NCBI GenBank assembly: GCA_958352815.1
Contig: CATWQA010000003.1
Location: 46,578 to 110,577 of the forward strand
Reading direction: 5' to 3'
Source: an uncultured Eubacteriales bacterium
Lineage (GTDB): Bacteria > Bacillota > Clostridia > Monoglobales > Monoglobaceae
DNA: 64,000 bases
The number at the start of each line of letters is the position of its first letter. The first letter of the stretch is position 1. Both the position numbers and the translations under genes were made by a program. Shown here piece after piece: positions 16,890 to 25,754 of the stretch. Below the pieces are notes generated by a model, which did not search any database, was not told the origin of the DNA, and worked only from the letters and a program-made list of their open reading frames with translations.

Positions 16890-17788
16890 TGGGCAGTCCT
16901 ATCATAAAGAAAATTAATGTAAAAAGTGTTATTTCAAAATCCAACCTGCCTGTAAGTGACTACTCCGTTAATCCTTATGTTGGCTGCACCCACGGCTGCC
17001 GATATTGCTACGCCTCTTTTATGAAGCGGTTTACGGGGCACACTGAGCCTTGGGGAACCTTCTTAGACGTGAAAATATGGCCTGAAATTAAAAATCCCAA
17101 AAAATATGAGGGCAAGGAGCTGTTTATCGGCTCTGTTACCGACCCCTATCTTCCCCAAGAGGAGCAGTACCGCCGTACTCGCGCTCTGCTGGAGCAGCTT
17201 CAGGGCAGCGGCGCACAAATCAGTATTGCCACAAAGAGCGAATTAATACTGCGTGATTTGGATTTAATAAAGTCATTTCCGAACGCCCGTGTTTCATGGT
17301 CTGTCAACACTTTAGACGAGGATTTTAAAAACGATATGGATAATGCCGTCAGCATTGAGCGCAGGCTCAGGGCAATGGAGATATTCCACCGCGCCGGAGT
17401 TCGTACGACCTGCTTTGTATCTCCCATATTCCCTGAAATCACCGATGTTAAAGGGATTATTCATCGGGCAAAGGATATATGTAATTTAATCTGGCTGGAA
17501 AACCTCAACCTGAGAGGAAGCTATAAAACGGTAATTTTGAAATATATAGAGGAAAAATATCCTGAGCTGCTGCCTCTCTATCAAGAGATTTATCAAAGGG
17601 GAAACCGCAGCTATTGGGAACTGCTTGACATGGAGCTAAAGAATTACGCCGCGGAAATCGGTCTTGACTATGTAACAAACGATGACAGCATAAAACCTCC
17701 CTTTGACGCGCCGCCTGTTATCGTCAATTACTTTTATCATGAGCAAATCAAAAAGTCGGCAAGGAAAGGCGGTGGCGTTCATGCCTGA
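16886..17788 (+). CDS. Radical SAM protein of the SPL/mobile-pair type
   Basis: 300 aa. The CxxxCxxC iron-sulfur motif reads CTHGCRYCY (about residues 33-41) in the context NPYVGCTHGCRYCYASFMKR. The GGE-like position is occupied by FIGSVTDPYLPQE, as in spore-photoproduct-lyase-like proteins. The sequence resembles the B member of radical SAM mobile pairs as I remember that family. No A partner is adjacent, and two nitroreductases occupy the region instead. The substrate is unknown. Pairing with mutM hints at nucleic-acid damage, but that is inference. Confidence 0.85.
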   Translation: MMGSPIIKKINVKSVISKSNLPVSDYSVNPYVGCTHGCRYCYASFMKRFTGHTEPWGTFLDVKIWPEIKNPKKYEGKELFIGSVTDPYLPQEEQYRRTRALLEQLQGSGAQISIATKSELILRDLDLIKSFPNARVSWSVNTLDEDFKNDMDNAVSIERRLRAMEIFHRAGVRTTCFVSPIFPEITDVKGIIHRAKDICNLIWLENLNLRGSYKTVILKYIEEKYPELLPLYQEIYQRGNRSYWELLDMELKNYAAEIGLDYVTNDDSIKPPFDAPPVIVNYFYHEQIKKSARKGGGVHA

Positions 17789-18602
17789 ATTACCGGAGGT
17801 GGAAACCATAAGACGGGTAATCGAGCCGCAGATACAGGGCCTCGCCGTTAAACATGTTGTTGTCAACCGCGCGGAAGTCGTCGCCCACCCTACAGCGGAC
17901 GAATTTTGCAGCCGTCTTACAGGACAGACCTTTGACAGTATCGCCCGCCGAGGTAAATTTCTGATTATCCGACTTGAAAGCGGCGGCAGAATTGTCCTTC
18001 ATTTACGCATGACCGGCTGCCTGCTGCTCACGCCGAAAGACTACCCCCCGGAAAAGCATACGCATATTATTTTTGCTCTGAGCAACAATAATGAGCTGCG
18101 CTTTTCCGACACACGCCGTTTTGGGCGTTTTTGGCTCTTTGATGAGAACGAGACCGACAGCAGCGGAATTGAAAAATTGGGCGCAGAGCCCCTTGAAGAG
18201 ACTCTTACCGCCCAATATCTCCGCCCTGTTTTGGAGAGACGCAAAAAATCAATAAAGGAATGCCTGATGGATCAAAGTATAATTGCAGGCATAGGCAATA
18301 TCTATTCAGACGAGATTTTGTTTACCGCAAAAATACACCCCAAGCGCCCGGCAAACAGCTTGAGCGCGGAGGAATGCGCGCGGCTTGCCTCTGTTATTCC
18401 CGAACGCATTTCCTATTTTATCGAAAAGAACCAAATATCACCCGAGGAATACTTAAAGACCAAAGGCCAGGACTACCGCAACACTCCGTTTTTGCAGGTT
18501 TACGGTCACAAGGGAGAGCCCTGCCCCAATTGCAAAGCTCCGCTGCTCCGCACGGTAATCGGCGGCAGAAGCAGCACCTTTTGCCCAAACTGCCAAAAAT
18601 AA
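17781..18602 (+). CDS. mutM: Formamidopyrimidine-DNA glycosylase
   Basis: 273 aa from the ATG at 17781. This start makes Pro2 the N-terminal catalytic residue (MPELPEVET). A longer in-frame reading exists but would bury the proline. The conserved lysine loop RRGKFLII is present, and a C-terminal zinc finger is complete (CPNC...CPNC). It excises 8-oxoguanine and formamidopyrimidines and nicks the abasic site. It overlaps the radical SAM gene by 8 bp, so it belongs to the MarR-controlled operon. Confidence 0.95.
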   Translation: MPELPEVETIRRVIEPQIQGLAVKHVVVNRAEVVAHPTADEFCSRLTGQTFDSIARRGKFLIIRLESGGRIVLHLRMTGCLLLTPKDYPPEKHTHIIFALSNNNELRFSDTRRFGRFWLFDENETDSSGIEKLGAEPLEETLTAQYLRPVLERRKKSIKECLMDQSIIAGIGNIYSDEILFTAKIHPKRPANSLSAEECARLASVIPERISYFIEKNQISPEEYLKTKGQDYRNTPFLQVYGHKGEPCPNCKAPLLRTVIGGRSSTFCPNCQK

Positions 18603-18613
18603 AATATTTATAT

Positions 18614-18664
18614 CGCCCGCCCCGTTGCGCTTGCCACCCTCCTCCCCAAGCGCCGGGGCGGGCA
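18614..18664. repeat. GC-rich palindromic repeat (type C), copy 2
   Basis: 51 bp, differing from the copy at 2229-2279 at only a few positions in the loop. It forms the same bulged hairpin. It lies between the convergent mutM and P-loop kinase genes and may double as a terminator, though it has no T tract. Confidence 0.75.
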
Positions 18665-18672
18665 TATATATA

Positions 18673-19173
18673 TCAATTATAAATCCCAATAATTTCGTCG
18701 GCGACCTCTTTTATGCTTTTGCCGTTTGTGTGGATCTTGATTGTATCTAAGCTATTATATTTAGAAATTCGCGAAAGGCTTCTCTCGATAACGTCATCGG
18801 TTCTCAGTCCGTTATCTATGTCTTTCCTCAGCCTTGCTTTCAACTCTGTTTCATCGCATATCAGAGAAACATTTTTGATTGCGCAGTCTGTGCTGTTAAG
18901 ATTTTTTAAAATGCTGTCAATAATCTCCTGTTCATGGAGCACCCAGCAAAAAACAATATTTTGATAGGCGGAGCAACTGATAAATTGGTTAAGCAGGAAA
19001 CAAATATTTTCCAGAACCATCTTTTTCGTTTCCTCCGTGACCTGAAAGGGATGAGCGTCCCAGCACCAATCGCCGTCCAAAAGCACGCTGTTCTCCAGCC
19101 CTCTCTGCATCACACGGCACACGGAGGTTTTCCCGACCCCCATGGCGCCGCCGACAATGTAAATTGTTTTCAT
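18673..19173 (-). CDS. P-loop nucleotide kinase-like protein
   Basis: 166 aa. The Walker A motif is GGAMGVGKTS (8-17). LLDGDWCWD follows at the position where small-molecule kinases hold substrate, and a lid-like stretch LKARLRKDIDNGLRTDDVIERSLSR lies near 110-135. Length and layout fit the AAA/shikimate-kinase-like phosphotransferases often annotated as hypothetical ATP-binding proteins. The substrate is unknown. Single gene, minus strand. Confidence 0.75.
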   Translation of the reverse strand: MKTIYIVGGAMGVGKTSVCRVMQRGLENSVLLDGDWCWDAHPFQVTEETKKMVLENICFLLNQFISCSAYQNIVFCWVLHEQEIIDSILKNLNSTDCAIKNVSLICDETELKARLRKDIDNGLRTDDVIERSLSRISKYNSLDTIKIHTNGKSIKEVADEIIGIYN

Positions 19174-19235
19174 GACTACCCCCGTAAACGACTTGGCATA
19201 TATTTTAAATACTTTTTAAATTTACCCTAACAGTT

Positions 19236-20567
19236 TTATTCACCTTCGGTTTCCGAGGAAGCCTCTTCCTCTGTTTTGGAAACCTCAGTGTATGTTATCC
19301 TATGGTTCTTTATGCCCAGAACCCGTATATGCATACCCTTAAACTCTATTTCAAACGTGGCTCCGTCGTCGGGAATTGTTCCTTGAAGATCAAAAATGAA
19401 GCCTCCGAAGGTATCGTAATCCCCATCCGGTATGTGAATGCCGACAATCTTGCAAACGTCATCTATATCTGCCGAGCCGGGGATTACCCATGTGTTTTCA
19501 GACGTCTTTCTTATTGCGTCATCGGGCTTTTTGCCGCTGTAGTCTATATCCCCGACAATGCAGCCCATAAGGTCAAGCACGGTGAGAATGCCGCTCATTC
19601 CGCCGTATTCGTCAAGGGCTACTGCAAAGTACGTCCGCGATTCCCTCATATTTTTGAACAAAACATCCGCCTTCATTGTCTCAGGCACCAGGTATGCGGG
19701 CTTCACAAGGTTACGGAGGATGTATTCCTTTGACTTGTCTCTGCAGCTGAAATAATCTCTCGCGTCAAGGGTTCCCACAATATTATCCGCCGACTCGTCG
19801 CATACGGGGTAGACCGAGTGCCTTGTTGAATGTATTGTTTTTTCCCACTCCTCAAGGGAATCCTCAGTCCAAAGAATATCGATGTCGGTTCTGTGAACCG
19901 CTACCTCGTCAACAGTCATATCGTCAAAATCAAACACGTTTTGAATTATTTCCTTTTCTTCCACGTCGATAGCGCCCTTTTCACTGCCCACGTCAACCAT
20001 CATTCTTATTTCTTCCTCTGTTACCTCATCGTCCTCGCTGCTCGGGTCTACTCCGAGAAGCCTCAATATGGCGTTTGTGGAAAGGGTAAGCAGCGACACA
20101 AGGGGTGCGAACAGCTTGGATATAAAGGTTATAAGCGAGGAAATGCCGAAAGCAATCTTTTCTGGGTTTTTCATAGCGAGACGCTTGGGGACAAGCTCTC
20201 CGAACACCAGCGTAAAGTATGAAAGTATTATTGTTATTATAATAACGGAAATTTTCGAAACCGCAGCTGCCGAAATGGGTATTCCCGTAGACACTATAGA
20301 TTCCGTAAGCATCTCCGCAAAGTAGTCTGCCGCAAAGGCGCTGCCCAAAAATCCCGAAAGAGTTATGGCAACCTGAATTGTGGAGAGAAACCTGGCAGGC
20401 TGGGCGGTGAGCTTGGCAATTCGTCCGGCACGCTTATCGCCTGCCGCCGCCAGCTTATCAAGCTTGTTGTCGTTTAAGGATATTACGGCAATTTCGGTAC
20501 ACGCGAACACCGCGTTAAGTAGTATAAGTATAACCTGTATAAGTATTTGCATTAATATATTACTCAA
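19236..20567 (-). CDS. CNNM/CorC-type transporter (hemolysin family)
   Basis: 443 aa from the TTG at 20567, chosen because AGGAGG sits 10 bp upstream. An ATG 15 bp downstream is the alternative. Four membrane helices form the DUF21 domain (about 1-190; FACTEIAVISLNDNKLDKL, VFGELVPKRLAMKNPEKIA). A CBS pair (about 205-330) and a C-terminal CorC/HlyC domain (about 350-430, GGFIFDLQGTIPDDG) follow. The family moves or senses Mg2+ and divalent ions. The hemolysin name is historical. Confidence 0.92.
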   Translation of the reverse strand: MSNILMQILIQVILILLNAVFACTEIAVISLNDNKLDKLAAAGDKRAGRIAKLTAQPARFLSTIQVAITLSGFLGSAFAADYFAEMLTESIVSTGIPISAAAVSKISVIIITIILSYFTLVFGELVPKRLAMKNPEKIAFGISSLITFISKLFAPLVSLLTLSTNAILRLLGVDPSSEDDEVTEEEIRMMVDVGSEKGAIDVEEKEIIQNVFDFDDMTVDEVAVHRTDIDILWTEDSLEEWEKTIHSTRHSVYPVCDESADNIVGTLDARDYFSCRDKSKEYILRNLVKPAYLVPETMKADVLFKNMRESRTYFAVALDEYGGMSGILTVLDLMGCIVGDIDYSGKKPDDAIRKTSENTWVIPGSADIDDVCKIVGIHIPDGDYDTFGGFIFDLQGTIPDDGATFEIEFKGMHIRVLGIKNHRITYTEVSKTEEEASSETEGE

Positions 20568-20603
20568 AATAAAAAAACCTCCTGTTTTATCAATTCTATA
20601 CAT

Positions 20604-21018
20604 AAAGACAAAATTAAACCGAGCCTATAGGCAAAAGCCTTACAAGCGAAGTCTCATTCTCGTGTGTATAAGAAAATCGATTAAATCAAGACGATTTTGT
20701 ATTTTGTATCTTATTAAATTTTGCGGGGTTCGCCCGTCACAGTCATCCATTTTGTGGAACTCCTTTTCTTTTATGCCGTGATGTCAATCATACGGATACT
20801 GCTGAATTACTGCTATAATACATTATTAAATTAGTTTTGTAAATAGGGAAAATACATTTTTATAAAAAGTCACAACCAGGCATATTGTATTATCCGATAA
20901 GTTAGCAAATATTAACTACAATTTGCAGTCTTTTTCCTCTCCGCCTATTGAAATCTCTCGGAATTTGCGGTATAATTTTCATAGATGAATTTAAATTACA
21001 ATACGGGAGGGGAATTGT
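20604..21018. other. 415-bp gap with no gene
   Basis: Divergent intergenic DNA between the leftward CNNM gene and the rightward SLH gene. The right end carries a clear promoter (20948-20976). No repeat module or RNA motif was recognised in the rest. Confidence 0.6.
20948..20976 (+). promoter_or_regulatory. Promoter of the SLH/substrate-binding gene
   Basis: TTGAAA (20948-20953) and TATAAT (20971-20976) with a 17-bp spacer, about 40 bp upstream of the GTG start. Confidence 0.65.
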
Positions 21019-22713
21019 GTGAAAAAAATTTTTAGTGTATTGATCGCATTGGCAATATTATCATCTTACGTTTGCTACGGGGAGGGCAATGAAAATTCAA
21101 TCAAGTATTTAAAATCGGCGGAACCCTATGACTACGGCAGCGAATACGTTTGGCTCGCCGCAGATGAGGCAGGTATTATTCCGCTGTCATTGGTGCCTTA
21201 CGACGGCTATGCTTACGCCTATGCGCCAAGCAGCGGCGAGATTAAAATCGAAAAGGTATCTCCCCCGAAATTTACCGACTGCGGCGATGGTTATATTGAC
21301 GGACTTCCCAATGACGTATATTATGTGGATATGTATCTTGATGAAATATCCGCAAGGGGCGTCATGGTGGGATATGGCGACGGGACGTTCTGTCCTGCGC
21401 AATATATGACGCGCGCGGAGATGGCGGCTGTTTTTGCCGGATTGTTCAGAGTTGAACCGTCGGAGGAAAAATCGTGCTTTACAGATGTTCCCGACGACCA
21501 TTGGTGCCGCGGGAATATAATGGCGCTGGTGAATATGGGCGTGCTTATGCGCGATGAAAGCTTCAATCCCGATGAGGAGGTAACCCGCGAACAGCTTACG
21601 GCAATGACATACCGTATGCTAAAGTATATTGGCCTTGAGGGAGAAAGCGGCGAGTTTGACTTTACGGCGTATTCCGATCTATCAAGCCTTGATTGGTCAA
21701 AAGAGGCGTATAATAATTTGCTCCTAAACGGCTACCGTACGCTTATGCGCACCGACTACGGCGATGATATGATTATGGACGATGACACCTACACCCTTGA
21801 GCCCGCGAGAGAAGTAACGCGGTACGAATGCGCGGAGTTTCTATATTTATTCATCGTTGACTTTTTCCAAAACAACGCTCCCGCAATAAAGCGCGACACT
21901 GCACCGGAGGAGGAAATACCGATTTTGGACGGCTCCACCTCCACATATGAGATTACGAGAAATATTTATTGGCAATATTATCTGAACCACGAGAACGCGC
22001 CAAGCTTCCCAAAGGCACACTCGAAAACCTCCAATTCATATAAGCGTCTTATTGACGGCGAGGTTGATATGATTTTTGTTCCCGACCCAAGCGAGGACAT
22101 TAAAAAATACGCAGAGGAGAAAGGCGTAGCCCTCAAATATATTCCCATAGCCAACGAGGCTCTGGTGTTCTTTAACGATGAAAGCAACACGGTAAATAAC
22201 ATAACCACCGAGCAGCTCCATAATATCTACGTGGACAATTCCGTTAAAAACTGGAGCGAGATAGGCGGCGATAATTCGGAGCTTGTGCCGTTCTGCCGTA
22301 ATCTTGACAGCGGCTCTCACGCGCAGATGGAGAAATTCATTCTCGGCGGCGGTGAGCTTAACGATGCAATCCGCCGCGAGCACACCTCATGGATAATGTC
22401 AAGTATTCTGACAGAGGTTGACAGTTTTAACAAAAATAACACGGGAAAGTCTGCTATGGGCTACACCCTATATTACTATTATTTTGCAAACCAAATGCTT
22501 TTGGGACCGGTTAATTTAAAGCTGATGTCAATTGACGGCGTAGAGCCTACGGAAGAAACCATAGCGGACGGAACATATCCGTACACTACCAATTATTACG
22601 CCGTAATCCGCGATGGAGAAAACGGGAAAGCAGAGCAATTCGCAAGGCTCATGCAAGGCGAATTTGGTGATATGATAATAAAAATGAGCGGCATGGGAGT
22701 TATTAAAAGATAA
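21019..22713 (+). CDS. Secreted SLH-domain protein with a PstS-like substrate-binding domain
   Basis: 564 aa, GTG start with a GGGAGGGG ribosome site. A signal peptide (about 1-20) is followed by three SLH repeats (about 85-285; GVMVGYGDGTFCPAQYMTR, SFNPDEEVTREQ, then a degenerate third), which anchor proteins to cell-wall polysaccharide. Residues about 310-564 look like a phosphate-binding-protein fold: NITTEQLHNIYVDNSVKNWSEIGG, RNLDSGSHAQMEKFI, GYTLYYYY. PstS-like proteins are usually lipoproteins, so wall anchoring is unusual. No pst genes are nearby. Ligand unknown. Confidence 0.82.
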   Translation: MKKIFSVLIALAILSSYVCYGEGNENSIKYLKSAEPYDYGSEYVWLAADEAGIIPLSLVPYDGYAYAYAPSSGEIKIEKVSPPKFTDCGDGYIDGLPNDVYYVDMYLDEISARGVMVGYGDGTFCPAQYMTRAEMAAVFAGLFRVEPSEEKSCFTDVPDDHWCRGNIMALVNMGVLMRDESFNPDEEVTREQLTAMTYRMLKYIGLEGESGEFDFTAYSDLSSLDWSKEAYNNLLLNGYRTLMRTDYGDDMIMDDDTYTLEPAREVTRYECAEFLYLFIVDFFQNNAPAIKRDTAPEEEIPILDGSTSTYEITRNIYWQYYLNHENAPSFPKAHSKTSNSYKRLIDGEVDMIFVPDPSEDIKKYAEEKGVALKYIPIANEALVFFNDESNTVNNITTEQLHNIYVDNSVKNWSEIGGDNSELVPFCRNLDSGSHAQMEKFILGGGELNDAIRREHTSWIMSSILTEVDSFNKNNTGKSAMGYTLYYYYFANQMLLGPVNLKLMSIDGVEPTEETIADGTYPYTTNYYAVIRDGENGKAEQFARLMQGEFGDMIIKMSGMGVIKR

Positions 22714-22734
22714 AATTTCCAATCTCTATACACG

Positions 22735-22764
22735 CAGAGCAATCTTAAAGGGTTGCTCTGTTTT
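22735..22764 (+). terminator. Rho-independent terminator of the SLH/substrate-binding gene
   Basis: An 8-bp stem CAGAGCAA (22735-22742) with TTGCTCTG (22753-22760), followed by TTTT. Confidence 0.8.
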
Positions 22765-22830
22765 ATTTGCGAAAATAATTTTGATGCGATGCAATAAAAT
22801 TTGTGACAGGCAAAAGCCGTTCCGTTTAAA

Positions 22831-22864
22831 AATATTTCAGCGGGAGTTTAGTCTCCCGCCGAAA
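22831..22864 (-). terminator. Terminator of the ferritin gene
   Basis: On the minus strand a 12-bp stem over 22853-22864 and 22835-22846, including GCGGGAG, is followed by ATTTTT. It ends transcripts of the leftward ferritin gene. Confidence 0.75.
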
Positions 22865-22902
22865 TTCCGTATTAAAATATGTTCGGTAAAGCTATTCTCG
22901 GA

Positions 22903-23415
22903 TTACAGAGTAAGAGAAGGCGCCGAATAGGTTCTGCCACCCAGCTCAGAATTAAGCATGTACAAGCTCTTTGCGTCGCCGCCGAACAGTTCCATCTTCT
23001 TTACCAGATCGTCTGCCGTTTTCTCTTCCTCGCCCTGCTCCTTAATAAACCAATCCAGGAACTGAGTTGTTCTGAAATCGTTCACCTCTTTAGCCGCGCC
23101 GTAGATGGTATTAATAAGACTCGTCACATATCTCTCGTGCTCAAGACCCTTCTGAATGGGCTCCATATTGCCGCCAAATTCAACCTCAGGCTTTTCAACC
23201 GCCTCAAAAATCACCTTCTCGCCGTTATTCTGGAGATACTCGATGAATAAAAGCGCATGGTCGCGTTCCTCCTGCGCCTGGATCATGTACCAGTTTTGAA
23301 ATCCGTCAAGACCCACCTCAGAATAATAGTTGGCAAAGCTCATGTACAAATAAGCCGAATAGAGCTCCTTGTTGATTTGGTTGTTAAGTAAATCGACCAC
23401 TTTTTTATCTAACAT
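22903..23415 (-). CDS. ftnA: Ferritin
   Basis: 170 aa from the ATG at 23415, which has a perfect AGGAGG 6-7 bp upstream. A longer frame exists but lacks this. The four-helix diiron fold shows the ferroxidase residues: Glu in NKELYSAYLYMSF, the ExxH-type pair in QAQEERDHALLFIEYL, and Glu/Gln in LDWFIKEQGEEEKTADDLV. The protein oxidises Fe2+ and stores iron in a 24-mer shell. The gene is monocistronic, with its own promoter and terminator. Confidence 0.95.
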   Translation of the reverse strand: MLDKKVVDLLNNQINKELYSAYLYMSFANYYSEVGLDGFQNWYMIQAQEERDHALLFIEYLQNNGEKVIFEAVEKPEVEFGGNMEPIQKGLEHERYVTSLINTIYGAAKEVNDFRTTQFLDWFIKEQGEEEKTADDLVKKMELFGGDAKSLYMLNSELGGRTYSAPSLTL

Positions 23416-23465
23416 ATTATTACCTCCTGTCCTCTCGGCTCTAACCTCCGCCGAGCACATAGAAT

Positions 23466-23494
23466 ATGCTACCACACAAGCAGAAAATAGTCAA
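23466..23494 (-). promoter_or_regulatory. Promoter of ferritin
   Basis: On the minus strand TTGACT (23494-23489) and TAGCAT (23471-23466) are 17 bp apart. The 5' leader between it and the gene can form a CTCGGC/GCCGAG hairpin near 23434-23456, just upstream of the ribosome site. Confidence 0.55.
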
Positions 23495-23514
23495 GCAGAT
23501 TTTTAAACAAATCC

Positions 23515-23655
23515 AAAGTGCAAGGCTTCGCTTTTGCAGGCATGTGCGACTACTTTCCAAAAAGTCTTTCGACTTTTCAAGAGCCCTACGCCTGACGTTC
23601 AGGCGGCAGTATTTTGATAAAGGTTTTGCCTTTATCAAAATAGATGAGTTTAAAT
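23515..23655. repeat. Mosaic repeat block downstream of the stalk-domain gene
   Basis: Contains the module GCTTCGCTTTTGCAGGCATG, a hairpin over AAAAAGTCTTTCGACTTTTC, and the palindrome TTTTGATAAAGG-TTTTGCCTTTATCAAAA (23612-23641). The same modules appear in the gaps at 2.3, 6.9 and 34.7 kb. Confidence 0.6.
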
Positions 23656-23719
23656 ATATAAAGTTTTAGCTGTTACACAGTACTACTAATTTAAGGGGGT
23701 TACACATATTCAGCCCCAT

Positions 23720-25609
23720 TTATTTTGTTAAAACAATTGCGGTGTTGGTGGTTTCGTCCCAATCTACGGTATAGCCCAGGTTTTCCGAGAGGAAGCGCAG
23801 AGGTACAAAGGTTTGGTCATTTATCAATCGGGCGGGGACGTCCATTATGGCGGGTGCTCCGTTGACTGTGGCAGTGGTGTTGTCAACACTAAAAGTAACA
23901 GATTTTTCTGTCTTGGCTAAATTGGGGAAACTTATATCAGAGTTTGATAAAGTCGCCCGCCCTGTTGCGCTCGCCCCCTCCGCCCCGAGCGCTGACGTGT
24001 TAATTGTTGCCGTTGCCGATTGGGTTGCTTCGTCCCAGGTTACCTCTGCGCCCATTTGCTCAAACAGGAAACGCATCGGCACTAATGTACGATCGTCCTC
24101 CATAATCGGCGGCTGGGAGAAGCCGAGAACTCGATTATTTAACTCGACTTTCGTATCGCACATCGGTACAGCTTGTTCCATATCGCTGAATTTTATGCTG
24201 ATTAATCTTGTTGTAAGATTGTCATAACTACACTCTATTACAATGCCCTCGCTCGTCATATCAACTCGAAGTATATGCCATGGACTCGGTATTTCCTGCG
24301 CAGCCCAATATATTCCGTCCTTTGAGAAAAATATACTCTCTTGACTATAATCCGGATTATTTCTATATATATCTAAAGATGTGCCGTCAACTCCTTTCAC
24401 CTGACTTATATCATAAATATCGTTATTTATTTTTCTGTCAAAGGCTACATAAAAATCGCCGAACTGTCGGGTTCCAAACAACATTATTCCCTCAGTAACT
24501 ACATCTTTGCTTATAACTCCGTTTTTCGTCGTTATTATTCCACTGTAAAACGCGCTGCTTTTCTCCGGATTCTGAACTAAATTATACCTTGTCTTATATA
24601 TGGTTGTCAAACTGTTCTTCATCGGGCAACCTAAATTCTCTCCCACAATTTCCCAATTATCCAAATCCGTTGATCTGTATATTTGGCTTTCATCGTTAGT
24701 ATAATAATAAACACCGTCAACATATGACATATCTACAATATTGCCGTTATCTCTGATATTTTTTACACGGTTTAGATTATAATCATATACAATTACCGGC
24801 TGTGAATATCCATATCGGTTATCAATAGTATCATATGTTGTTGAGCGCACAAGATACTCTTTTCCCGTATTTATAATTTGTATATTAGAATCATGCCTAA
24901 ATCCCGGAAAAGGTATTATTTCACTCGCTTCTCCTGTTTCAAATTTACCAGCATTGCTCTCTCTGGTTTCAATATACTCCCAAGTTTGGCGATCACTGCT
25001 TTTGTATATGGCTCTGTCAAAATCTCCTGCGGAACGCATTACTCCGTTGTCGTCATAGTTATCAGCAACACTATCGAATACCGTGTCCTCAAATTTAAAC
25101 CATTCCCGACCGGTATATACAATTTTAACGTATACATTAAGTCCGTCTTCTCTTTGATACGAAGAATCGACAACCTCAAATTCAGGAATGTTATCCACAA
25201 GATAGAGAACAGAATCGGAACGGCCTGAATCCACCCCGTATACTTCATGAAAACTGTTGTTCATTTTTATATTATCATAATAAACGTCCCACTCGTAACC
25301 ATCCTCCGACGTCATCATATAATTGCTGCTGAATGCTATAAACCTATCATCTATATATTCAACCCAATATATTTCCTCATAACAGATATGTTTTAACTTC
25401 TGTTTAGCGCCGCTGCTTAAATCTGTTACAATAATGAGTCCGCCTTGGCACACCTCCACAGATACAGCTCCGTTCTCCGCCTTATCATATACTCGAATTT
25501 TCGGAGAAGCACAATAATCGAATGGTATATCAACCTTCACAGCGCTCACATTTATTGCGGTACCGCATAGCATTAAAACTAATATTACTGTACTTATAAT
25601 CTTTTTCAC
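23720..25609 (-). CDS. Secreted protein with copper-amine-oxidase-like stalk domains
   Basis: 629 aa, GTG start with AAGGAG upstream and a signal peptide (about 1-23). The C-terminal quarter holds two copper-amine-oxidase N-terminal-like (stalk) units: TLVPMRFLFEQMGAEVTWDE and TFVPLRFLSENLGYTVDWDE. These are wall-associated repeats common in Clostridia and are not enzymes. The first about 480 residues look like irregular propeller or lectin sheets (DGVYYYTNDE, YRSTDLDNWE). An Ala/Gly-rich insertion, TSALGAEGASATGRATLS, between the stalk units is encoded by a dispersed DNA repeat. Confidence 0.8.
   Translation of the reverse strand: MKKIISTVILVLMLCGTAINVSAVKVDIPFDYCASPKIRVYDKAENGAVSVEVCQGGLIIVTDLSSGAKQKLKHICYEEIYWVEYIDDRFIAFSSNYMMTSEDGYEWDVYYDNIKMNNSFHEVYGVDSGRSDSVLYLVDNIPEFEVVDSSYQREDGLNVYVKIVYTGREWFKFEDTVFDSVADNYDDNGVMRSAGDFDRAIYKSSDRQTWEYIETRESNAGKFETGEASEIIPFPGFRHDSNIQIINTGKEYLVRSTTYDTIDNRYGYSQPVIVYDYNLNRVKNIRDNGNIVDMSYVDGVYYYTNDESQIYRSTDLDNWEIVGENLGCPMKNSLTTIYKTRYNLVQNPEKSSAFYSGIITTKNGVISKDVVTEGIMLFGTRQFGDFYVAFDRKINNDIYDISQVKGVDGTSLDIYRNNPDYSQESIFFSKDGIYWAAQEIPSPWHILRVDMTSEGIVIECSYDNLTTRLISIKFSDMEQAVPMCDTKVELNNRVLGFSQPPIMEDDRTLVPMRFLFEQMGAEVTWDEATQSATATINTSALGAEGASATGRATLSNSDISFPNLAKTEKSVTFSVDNTTATVNGAPAIMDVPARLINDQTFVPLRFLSENLGYTVDWDETTNTAIVLTK
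23946..23997. repeat. Dispersed palindromic repeat inside a coding sequence
   Basis: The two arms GCGCTCGGGGCGGAGG and GAGCGCAACAGGGCGGGCGA (minus strand) match the arms of the repeat at 14966-15100 and, more loosely, the type C hairpins at 2229 and 18614. It keeps the frame of the stalk-domain gene, adding about 17 residues in the linker. Confidence 0.65.
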
Positions 25610-25655
25610 TATAGTACAACTCCTTCTAATCTATTTGTCAGGATATATTAAATCC

Positions 25656-25684
25656 ATTATATCACGAAAACAGAAACGGCTCAA
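25656..25684 (-). promoter_or_regulatory. Promoter of the stalk-domain gene
   Basis: On the minus strand TTGAGC (25684-25679) and TATAAT (25661-25656) are 17 bp apart. The -35 lies inside the upstream gene's terminator. Confidence 0.5.
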
Positions 25685-25712
25685 CCCAAATTTATGGGTT
25701 AAGCCGTTTTTT
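25674..25712 (-). terminator. Terminator of the giant SLH gene
   Basis: A 15-bp stem (25674-25688 with 25695-25709, one mismatch) over AAACGGCT and AGCCGTTT, with T-rich flanks on both sides. Confidence 0.75.
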
Positions 25713-25754
25713 GGCAAATCAAATTATGCCGCTAAAGCATAAGCCGCTCTTAAC

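Noticed and set aside
17703..17780. Longer start for mutM
   Set aside because: It would remove the catalytic N-terminal proline, and the sequence upstream is the end of the radical SAM gene in another frame.
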